Origin: Bacteroidales bacterium
Lineage (GTDB): Bacteria; Bacteroidota; Bacteroidia; Bacteroidales; UBA932
Direction of reading: 5' to 3'
DNA: 21,016 nt
Assembly (NCBI GenBank): GCA_017548445.1
Contig: JAFYZZ010000036.1
Coordinates: forward strand, 1-21,016
The position numbers were made by a program, and so were the translations under genes. Below the pieces are notes generated by a model. That model was not told the origin of the DNA, did not search any database, and saw nothing but the letters and a program-made list of their open reading frames with translations. The number at the start of each line of letters is the position of its first letter. The first letter of the stretch is position 1. Positions 15,238-21,016 of this stretch are shown here, piece by piece.

Positions 15238-15642
15238 TCAGTCGATCTTTTCTACTTCGATGCCGGCACGGCGCAGCAGGTCGATGCCGTCGGTGAGGCG
15301 GTATTCGTCGCGGTAGACGACCCGTTTGATGCCGCTCTGGATGATAAGCTTCGCGCATTCCATACAGGGCGAGGCGGTTACGTACAGCGTGGCGTCCTGG
15401 GCGCTGTTGCCGGACTTGGCCACCTTGCTGATGGCGTTGGCTTCGGCGTGGAGCACGTAGGGCTTGGTGACGCCGTTCTCATCCTCGCAGACATTCTCGA
15501 AGCCCGATGGGGTGCCGTTGTAGCCGTCCGAGATGATCATCCGGTCCTTGACGAGCAGCGCGCCCACCTGGCGGCGCTTGCAGTAGGAATTGGTGGCCCA
15601 CACGGCGGCCATCTGCATATATTTGTCGTCGAACTTGGTCAT
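15238..15642 (-). CDS. dCMP/cytidine deaminase family protein (ComEB-like)
   Basis: A 134-residue zinc-dependent deaminase. The catalytic motif is HAEAN (H65, E67) and the second zinc motif is PCMEC (C93, C96). The segment SDGYNGTPSGFENVCED matches dCMP deaminases and ComEB, which convert dCMP to dUMP for thymidylate synthesis. The substrate is assigned by similarity only; a related cytosine deaminase activity cannot be excluded. The ATG lies three bases after the acyl-CoA synthetase stop, and the protease gene starts two bases after this gene's stop. Confidence 0.92.
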   Translation of the reverse strand: MTKFDDKYMQMAAVWATNSYCKRRQVGALLVKDRMIISDGYNGTPSGFENVCEDENGVTKPYVLHAEANAISKVAKSGNSAQDATLYVTASPCMECAKLIIQSGIKRVVYRDEYRLTDGIDLLRRAGIEVEKID

Positions 15643-15645
15643 TGT

Positions 15646-17298
15646 CTATCGCTGGTAAAGGTAACGCTTGATGCTGCGCTTGGGCGTACGCTCGAAGTCT
15701 TCCGGCAGGAATTCGATCTTGCGGATCTGGGCATAGGAGGGCAGGAGCTTGTTGATCTCGGGAAGGCCGTCGCTGATGCGCTGCTCCAGCTCCTCGCCGC
15801 TTATGTCGTCCAGTTCGCCCTGGTGGTAATCCAGGTACACGAGGGCCGTGAGGCCGCCCTTGTCCTCGACCACGAGCGACTCCACCACATAGGTGACGTT
15901 GTTGATCACGGCTTCCAGCTCTTCCGGATAGATGTTCTGGCCGCTGGGGCCCAGGATCATACACTTGGAGCGGCCGCGCAGGTACAGGTAGCCGTCGTAG
16001 TCGATCACGCCTATGTCGCCGGTCTTGAACCAGTTGTCGTTGGTGAAGGAGGCCTTGGTGGCCTGGCGGTTTTTGTAGTAACCCAGGAACACGTTGTCGC
16101 CCTTGACCTGGATTTCGCCGGGTTCCTTGTAGGGGTTCTTGGAGTCGATGCGGATCTCGCAGCCCGGCACAGGCACGCCGCAGGAGCCCTTGCGGGCCTT
16201 CCACCACTTGGCGTAGGTGATGATGGGGCCGCACTCGGTCATTCCGTAGCCGACGGTGAAGGGGAAATGGATCTGGCGCATAAACTTCTCCACTTCCGGA
16301 TTGAAGGCCGCGCCGCCCATAATCACTTCCTCGAAGCGGCCGCCGAAGGCGTCGATGAGGTTGTTGCGGATCTTCTTGCGGATCACCTGGTCCACGATGG
16401 GGATGCGCATCAGCGACTTGTGGCGGTCGACCTGCGGCTTGATCTGGGATTTGTATACCTTCTCGAAGATGAGCGGAACGGCGATGATCACGTCCGGATG
16501 GATCTCGGAGAACGCCTTCATAATGACCTTGGGACTGGGGGTGCGGGTCAGGAAATGCACGTGCGCACCGATGGTCATCTCGAAGAGGAACTCGAACATC
16601 ATCCCGTACATATGCGCGGAAGGCAGCATCGCCACCATCTGCGACTCGCAGGTCATCTGCGGTTCGGCGGTCTCGTGGGCGAAGCGGATGTTGCACCACA
16701 GCGAACGGTAGGGGAGCATCACGCCCTTGGAGAAGCCGGAGGTGCCGGAGGTGTAGTTGATCAGGGCGAGTTCCTCGGGCTGGTCCTCATAGTAGTCGAT
16801 GTACTCGGGCTTGAAGCCGTCGGGGTACATCTCCTTGAAGGTGCGGTTGAGGTTGTCGCGTACGGCCACGAGGTCCTGGTTCTTGGCGTAGATGTAGTTG
16901 AGGGTGTTCATCTGGACGATGACCTCCAGGCCGGGCATCTCGATTTCCGAGAGCCCCTGCCAGATGATTTCGTCCACGAAGAGGACCTTGGCGTCGGAGT
17001 GGTTCACGAGGTAGTGGATGTTCTCCGGCTTGAACTCGTGCAGGATGGGTACGGGCACGGCGCCGTAGGTGGTGGCGGCCATAAAGCACACGCCCCAGTG
17101 GGCCTGGTTGCGCGAGCAGAGGGCCACCTTGTCACCTTTCTGCAGGCCGCATTTTTCGAAGGCGATGTGCAGCAGCTCGATGCGCTCGGCTACGTCGCTG
17201 TATTTCAGGGTCACGCCCTGGTAATTGGAGAGCGCCTCCCGCTCCCAGTTCTCCTTGAAGCTCTTCTCGAGCAGTTTATTTACTGATTGGAATTCCAT
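15646..17298 (-). CDS. AMP-forming acyl-CoA synthetase (long-chain type)
   Basis: A 550-residue member of the ANL superfamily that activates a carboxylic acid as acyl-AMP and passes it to CoA. The motifs are the P-loop YTSGTSGFSKG (182-192), YGMTECGP (351-358), TGDIGVID (427-434) and RGRSK (441-445). The catalytic lysine near the C-terminus is probably Lys544 in RSIKRY; the usual TPTxK form is altered to TPKRS, so the alignment is less certain there. Length fits long-chain fatty-acid ligases. The ATG (17296-17298) lies inside the upstream gene, overlapping it by 19 bases, which suggests translational coupling. The actual acid is not known; membrane lipid or fatty-acid recycling is likely. Confidence 0.9.
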   Translation of the reverse strand: MEFQSVNKLLEKSFKENWEREALSNYQGVTLKYSDVAERIELLHIAFEKCGLQKGDKVALCSRNQAHWGVCFMAATTYGAVPVPILHEFKPENIHYLVNHSDAKVLFVDEIIWQGLSEIEMPGLEVIVQMNTLNYIYAKNQDLVAVRDNLNRTFKEMYPDGFKPEYIDYYEDQPEELALINYTSGTSGFSKGVMLPYRSLWCNIRFAHETAEPQMTCESQMVAMLPSAHMYGMMFEFLFEMTIGAHVHFLTRTPSPKVIMKAFSEIHPDVIIAVPLIFEKVYKSQIKPQVDRHKSLMRIPIVDQVIRKKIRNNLIDAFGGRFEEVIMGGAAFNPEVEKFMRQIHFPFTVGYGMTECGPIITYAKWWKARKGSCGVPVPGCEIRIDSKNPYKEPGEIQVKGDNVFLGYYKNRQATKASFTNDNWFKTGDIGVIDYDGYLYLRGRSKCMILGPSGQNIYPEELEAVINNVTYVVESLVVEDKGGLTALVYLDYHQGELDDISGEELEQRISDGLPEINKLLPSYAQIRKIEFLPEDFERTPKRSIKRYLYQR

Positions 17299-18563
17299 TG
17301 CAGACGAAGGCCTTTTTTGCCCCAGGCGAGGGTTTTTTCAGGTTCATAGACGATGAAACGGCAGCCTTTGCCCGGCCATTTCGGCGCGGTCTCGGGACGC
17401 GTGGCGTCCAGCCAGGCCTGCACGCCGGCGGGGCTTCCGTAAACATACCAGCCACCGTAGGCGGCTTCGCAGCTGTCGTCCGGAAGGGCGAACACGCTGC
17501 CGTAGAGCGCGGGCAGAAAGCCGCGCCAGGGGTTGGCGGCCGGTTCGCGGTCCGCGACGGCCTTGCCGGGCCGGACGAGCGCCACCGCCCAGCCGTCTCC
17601 GTGCACGAGGGCGAGCTCCCGCACGTCAATCTCCTTTTCCCACATAAGCGGATTCTTCCCGCTTTCCTTCCTGAGGGCGTCGAGCGTCCTGTGGTAGCGC
17701 GTCAGTTTCACGGATGCATCCTGGAAGCGTTCGAACGCTTCGCGGAACGTCGGGTTGGCGACGGGCAGGGCCAGGGCAAAGCGGACGGTGTCGGGCAGGA
17801 CGGCGCCGAGCCGGCTGTCGGAGAAGGGCAGCAGCTCCAGGATATTGGCGAAATAGGAGTCCGCCGGGCCCTGTACGGGCAGGATGTCGCATCCGTCGGC
17901 TTTCGGGGTAATCACGGTCCAGTCGGCGATGCCGCGCAGGAATGCGGTGAGGTCGCGCCGGGGGAAGAAGTCCTGCAGCCAGCCTTTCGGCGCGAGCCGG
18001 TCCGCTCCTCCGTTGCGGAAGATGACGAAGTTGTCCGGGTCGGCCGCCGCCAGGGCCTGGCGGAAGTATGGCGCGTCCAGGATGGAAGTCTGTTCCGTGA
18101 TGTGGCGGCGTACGGCCGTGATCTGCGCGTCGGAGGGGCTGATGACCACCATCCCGGTGCGGCCGGTTTCTTCATCCGGCTCGAAATAGTGGCTGTACAG
18201 TTTCAGCGAGGCCGCTTGGGCGAGCAGGTTGTTCAGGGCTGCGGCCGAGTCGGCTTCCGCCTTGCGGGTATCCAGGGCGAGCACGGGCATCAGCGAGCCG
18301 CTGTAACAGAGCGAAAGGGCCATCCTGGCGTTCTTGAAGTCCGACAGGTCCAGTTTGTGCAGGACGGAGGTGCTGTCGTAGAGCCGCAGGCCTTCGGAGC
18401 AGCGGTCGTTGCAGATGACGCCGAGGGCGTCGGAAGGGACGGCCGCGAGAAGCTCCGGGATGCGTTTCTGCTGAACGGGGGCGCCGTCCTTCCGTGCGGG
18501 ATTCCCGCAGGAGAGGAATAACGGCAGGGCCAGCAGGATGGCGAGGATCGTTTTTTTGCTCAT
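17280..18563 (-). CDS. Putative lipoprotein of unknown function
   Basis: A 427-residue protein with a lipoprotein signal, LFLSC, Cys19 being lipidated. I do not recognise the mature part. It begins with a polar linker, then IPELLAAVPSDALGVICNDR, and alternates strand-rich and helical segments through to the end (YGGWYVYGSPAGVQAWLD, FIVYEPEKTLAW). The repeated style of about 200 residues per half hints at a duplicated fold, which I could not prove. I chose the ATG at 18561-18563 over one three codons upstream because a -7 promoter element ends six bases before it. It is the first gene of the run with acyl-CoA synthetase, deaminase and protease. Confidence 0.75.
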   Translation of the reverse strand: MSKKTILAILLALPLFLSCGNPARKDGAPVQQKRIPELLAAVPSDALGVICNDRCSEGLRLYDSTSVLHKLDLSDFKNARMALSLCYSGSLMPVLALDTRKAEADSAAALNNLLAQAASLKLYSHYFEPDEETGRTGMVVISPSDAQITAVRRHITEQTSILDAPYFRQALAAADPDNFVIFRNGGADRLAPKGWLQDFFPRRDLTAFLRGIADWTVITPKADGCDILPVQGPADSYFANILELLPFSDSRLGAVLPDTVRFALALPVANPTFREAFERFQDASVKLTRYHRTLDALRKESGKNPLMWEKEIDVRELALVHGDGWAVALVRPGKAVADREPAANPWRGFLPALYGSVFALPDDSCEAAYGGWYVYGSPAGVQAWLDATRPETAPKWPGKGCRFIVYEPEKTLAWGKKGLRLQWNSNQ

Positions 18564-18569
18564 AACTTG

Positions 18570-18577
18570 CAAATATA
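18570..18577 (-). promoter_or_regulatory. -7 element of the lipoprotein-ligase-deaminase-protease operon
   Basis: On the minus strand this reads TATATTTG, matching TAnnTTTG exactly. It ends six bases before the ATG, so the mRNA would be leaderless or nearly so. No convincing -33 is visible. Confidence 0.6.
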
Positions 18578-18613
18578 CTAATTATTTGAATTATGATTTT
18601 CCGGGGAAATCAG

Positions 18614-18621
18614 TATCTTTG
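18614..18621 (+). promoter_or_regulatory. -7 element for typA
   Basis: TATCTTTG matches TAnnTTTG exactly and lies 49 bases before the typA ATG, giving a leader of about 43 bases. A TTTG at 18585-18588 is 25 bases upstream, longer than normal for a -33. It is divergent from the lipoprotein operon promoter. Confidence 0.62.
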
Positions 18622-18670
18622 CACGTTTTTACGAATCTGGTTTTCCCGGAAAAGAGTAGTGTAACGGAAT

Positions 18671-20476
18671 ATGCAAGAAATCAGAAATATAGCTATCATC
18701 GCCCACGTGGACCACGGCAAGACCACGCTGGTGGACCGGATGATCTACCAGGCCAACCTGGTGCGCCAGCCGGAGAACCTCGGGCAGCTGATCCTGGACA
18801 GCAACGACCTGGAGCGCGAGCGGGGCATCACCATCCTCGCGAAGAACGTCTCGGTCATCTACAAGGGAGTCAAGATCAACATCATAGACACGCCGGGCCA
18901 CAGCGACTTCGGCGGCGAGGTGGAGCGCGTGCTCAATATGGCGGACGGCGTGCTGCTGCTCGTCGACGCCTTCGAGGGCTGTATGCCCCAGACCCGCTTC
19001 GTGCTGCAGAAGGCCATCCAGATGGGCAAGAAGCCCATCGTGGTCATCAACAAGGTGGACAAGCCCAACTGCCGTCCGGACGAGGTGCAGGAAGAGGTCT
19101 TCGACCTGATGTGCAACCTCGACGCTTCCGAGGAGCAGCTGGACTTCGTGACTGTGTATGGTTCCGCGAAGCAGGGCTGGATGTCGCTCGACTGGAAGAA
19201 GCCGACGGGAGACATCACCCCGCTGCTGGACACCATCCTCGAGGTCATCCCGGCCCCGCCGGTGGTGGAGGGCACGCCGCAGCTGCTCATCTCCTCGCTG
19301 GAGTATTCGCCGTATGTGGGGCGTATCGCGGTGGGACGCATCACCCGCGGCGTCCTCAAGGCCGGGCAGATGATCAGCCTGTGCAAGCGCTACGACATCG
19401 TGCAGAAGCAGAAGATCAAGCAGCTGATGGTCTTCGAGGGCCTGGGCAAGACGAACGTCGAGGAGGTGCAGTGCGGCGACATCTGCGCCGTCGTGGGCAT
19501 CGAGGGCTTCGAGATCGGCGACACCATCGCCGATTACGAGAACCCCGAGGCGCTGGCGCCCATCGCGGTGGACGAGCCGACGATGAGTATGCTGTTCACC
19601 ATCAACAATTCGCCTTTCTTCGGCAAGGACGGCAAGTTCGTGACCTCGCGCCACCTCAAGGAGCGCCTGGAGAAGGAGCTGGAGAAGAACCTGGCCCTGC
19701 GCGTGAAGCCGGGCCTGACGGCCGATTCGTTCGTGGTTTACGGCCGCGGTGTGCTGCACCTGTCTGTACTTATCGAGACGATGCGCCGCGAGGGGTTCGA
19801 GTTGCAGGTGGGCCAGCCCAAGGTGCTGGACAAGACCATCGGCGGACAGCGTTGCGAGCCGGTTGAAGACCTGTCGATCGAGGTGCCGGAAGAATTCGTG
19901 GGCGCCGCCATCGAGATTTCTACGCGCCGCAAGGGCGCCCTGGTGCGGATGGAGCCGCGCGGCGACCGCACCCTGCTGGAGTTCGAGATTCCTACGCGCG
20001 GCCTCATCGGCCTCCGTTCCAACCTGCTGACCGCCAGCCAGGGCGAGGCCATCGTGGCGCACCGCTACAAGGAGTACCAGCCCTACAAGGGCGAGATCGA
20101 GCACCGCAACAACGGCTCCCTGGTGTCCATCGAGACGGGCCAGGCCATAGCCTATTCGATGAACAAGCTGCTGGACCGCGGCCGCTTCTTCGTGGAGCCG
20201 GGTGAGGAGATTTACGCCGGCCAGGTGGTGGGCGAGCACACCCGCGAGCGCGACCTGAACATCAACATCTGCAAGACCAAGAAGCTCACGAACGTGCGTG
20301 CCGCCGGTTCCGACGAGAAGATCATCCTGCCGCCGGCCATCAAGTTCTCCCTCGAGGAGGCGCTGGAGTACATCCAGGAGGACGAACTCGTGGAGGTGAC
20401 CCCGCATTTTATGCGCATCCGCAAGATTCTGCTCGACCCGCTGGCGCGCAAGCGCAGCAGCGACAACGAAGACTGA
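18671..20476 (+). CDS. typA: Ribosome-associated GTPase TypA/BipA
   Basis: A 601-residue translational GTPase that binds the ribosome at the EF-G site and aids 50S assembly and stress or cold adaptation. The G domain begins [17 protein letters not shown] (P-loop 11-19), then RERGITI (switch I, 50-55), [14 protein letters not shown] (73-86) and NKVDKPN (127-133). EF-G-like domains II, III and V follow, and the C-terminal TypA-specific region includes [21 protein letters not shown] and a final TPHFMRIRK. Length is normal. The ATG at 18671 follows a leader of about 43 bases from its own promoter. Confidence 0.97.
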   Translation: MQEIRNIAIIAHVDHGKTTLVDRMIYQANLVRQPENLGQLILDSNDLERERGITILAKNVSVIYKGVKINIIDTPGHSDFGGEVERVLNMADGVLLLVDAFEGCMPQTRFVLQKAIQMGKKPIVVINKVDKPNCRPDEVQEEVFDLMCNLDASEEQLDFVTVYGSAKQGWMSLDWKKPTGDITPLLDTILEVIPAPPVVEGTPQLLISSLEYSPYVGRIAVGRITRGVLKAGQMISLCKRYDIVQKQKIKQLMVFEGLGKTNVEEVQCGDICAVVGIEGFEIGDTIADYENPEALAPIAVDEPTMSMLFTINNSPFFGKDGKFVTSRHLKERLEKELEKNLALRVKPGLTADSFVVYGRGVLHLSVLIETMRREGFELQVGQPKVLDKTIGGQRCEPVEDLSIEVPEEFVGAAIEISTRRKGALVRMEPRGDRTLLEFEIPTRGLIGLRSNLLTASQGEAIVAHRYKEYQPYKGEIEHRNNGSLVSIETGQAIAYSMNKLLDRGRFFVEPGEEIYAGQVVGEHTRERDLNINICKTKKLTNVRAAGSDEKIILPPAIKFSLEEALEYIQEDELVEVTPHFMRIRKILLDPLARKRSSDNED

Positions 20477-20484
20477 CGTTTTTA

Positions 20485-20515
20485 CTTGTTAATCGCAAAA
20501 ATTTTGCTAACTTTG
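20485..20515 (+). promoter_or_regulatory. Probable promoter before the DUF177-rpmF genes
   Basis: A CTTG (20485-20488) in the -33 position and a -7 TAACTTTG (20508-20515), which matches TAnnTTTG exactly, are 19 bases apart. The -7 overlaps the TTG proposed as one start of the DUF177 gene, so either that start or this promoter needs revision. Confidence 0.55.
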
Positions 20516-20899
20516 CAGCCCTTTGTAGTTAATCTGACAAGTCTGGCCCCCGGAAGGAACCGTTTTGAATGGCACGCGGGAGCCGAGTTCTTTGAAGCGT
20601 TCGGGAATGCGGACATCCTCGATGCCGATCTGGAAGTGACGGCAGACGTGGTGTGCCACGGGCTCACCGCGGAAGTGGAATGCGAAATCGCAGGCAGCGT
20701 CACCGTCGCTTGCGACAGATGTCTCGAGGATCTCGTGATTCCGGTGGAGACTTCCTTCGGGGAGAGCTACACGCCGGAAGGCGGGCAGCTGGACCTGAGC
20801 CAGGATGTGTACGATTACGTGTGCATCTCGCTCCCGCTCCAGCGTATGCATCCGGAAGGGGAATGCAATCAGGAAACTACAAAGTATTTGAGCAAATAA
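20513..20899 (+). CDS. DUF177 (YceD-like) protein, start uncertain
   Basis: About 128 residues, matching family DUF177/YceD, which is nearly always found just before rpmF and is linked to 23S rRNA and 50S maturation in other organisms. The signature cysteines are in ACDRCLED (C67, C70) and near the end HPEGECN (C118). The N-terminus reads FVVNLTSLAPGRNRFEW, as expected. No ATG is available upstream of that region: choices are TTG at 20486, TTG at 20513, or CTG at 20534. I list the middle one because it gives the length nearest to relatives, but it overlaps the predicted -7 element. rpmF starts 19 bases after the stop. Confidence 0.82.
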   Translation: MQPFVVNLTSLAPGRNRFEWHAGAEFFEAFGNADILDADLEVTADVVCHGLTAEVECEIAGSVTVACDRCLEDLVIPVETSFGESYTPEGGQLDLSQDVYDYVCISLPLQRMHPEGECNQETTKYLSK

Positions 20900-20918
20900 T
20901 ATTTAAAAAGATAAAGCA

Positions 20919-21016
20919 ATGGCACATCCGAAACACAAACTTTCCAAGCAGCGCCGGGACAAGCGCCGCACGCACGACTTTGCGCCGGTCCCGACCCTCG
21001 CCACCTGCCCGAACTG
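20919..21016 (+). CDS. rpmF: 50S ribosomal protein L32, cut by the window end
   Basis: The first 32 codons of L32: MAHPKHKLSKQRRDKRRTHD, then a segment ending CPN where the window ends within the next codon. The start of the first CxxC zinc motif (CPNC expected) is visible. The ATG follows an A-rich leader (AAAAAGATAAAGCA). The DUF177-rpmF order is the usual one, and plsX or fabH often follows, beyond the window. Confidence 0.95.
   Translation, partial: MAHPKHKLSKQRRDKRRTHDFAPVPTLATCPN

Noticed and set aside
15646..15700. Loss of the catalytic lysine in the acyl-CoA synthetase
   Set aside because: One alignment puts Ser542 at the lysine site, but Lys544 fits the SxK form equally well, so a dead enzyme cannot be claimed.
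18538..19866. 442-codon same-strand frame over typA
   Set aside because: It is the shifted frame of typA and gives an R/A/G-rich nonsense product; the typA frame carries all GTPase motifs.
18629..20407. 592-codon open frame antisense to typA, and other long antisense frames at 7685-9604, 13622-15316 and 15448-17286
   Set aside because: All are complementary-strand shadows of well-identified genes with full motif sets; they show only low-complexity composition typical of GC-rich shadows.
1..21016. CRISPR arrays, insertion sequences, phage genes or defence islands
   Set aside because: No direct-repeat arrays, transposase, integrase or defence motifs were seen; nearly all the sequence is ordinary core genes.

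Overview
This 21 kb window is core chromosome of a member of the Bacteroidota, most likely a high-GC member of the Bacteroidales (about 60-65% G+C by eye). The evidence is the promoter type (TAnnTTTG -7 elements before most transcription units), A/T-rich start contexts mostly without Shine-Dalgarno sequences, families typical of the phylum (DUF4199, DUF4295, DUF4296, a HELAHASH-type lipoprotein family), and the gene orders thrS-infC-rpmI-rplT and rpmB-rpmG-DUF4295-ftsY. I cannot assign a genus.

Layout: (1) 1-160, the end of an rRNA operon (5S rRNA and terminator), followed by a palindrome-rich spacer. (2) 244-1743, minus strand: a DUF4199 membrane protein and a polyprenyl-phosphate-type GT2 glycosyltransferase, fired from a promoter divergent to thrS. 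(3) 1805-6108, plus strand: thrS, infC, rpmI, rplT, lepB (translation, then signal peptidase I). (4) 6187-11723, plus strand: rpmB, rpmG, DUF4295, a strong terminator, then ftsY, pheT, a DUF4296 lipoprotein and deoC. (5) 11871-13445: a lone lipoprotein related to HELAHASH putative metalloproteases but lacking the catalytic glutamate. (6) tRNA-Leu(CAG) at 13573-13658. (7) 13712-18563, minus strand: a tight four-gene run (lipoprotein, acyl-CoA synthetase, dCMP/cytidine deaminase, S41 C-terminal processing protease). (8) 18671-21016, plus strand: typA/bipA, DUF177 (YceD-like) and the start of rpmF.

The genes are mostly housekeeping: aminoacylation (ThrRS, PheRS beta), initiation (IF3), ribosomal proteins L35, L20, L28, L33 and L32, co-translational targeting and signal cleavage (FtsY, LepB), and a ribosome-associated GTPase (TypA). 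I found no phage, transposon, CRISPR array or defence island, and no new multi-gene system.

The observations most worth following up are subtle. The tetranucleotide CATG is almost absent (I found one copy in 21 kb). ThrRS lacks most of its TGS domain. The anticodon-binding domain of thrS has clearly different codon use from the rest of the gene. infC appears to start at ATC behind a strong Shine-Dalgarno. FtsY lacks its N-terminal membrane-targeting helix. Three genes have start codons only 5-6 nt after a -7 element, which suggests leaderless transcripts.
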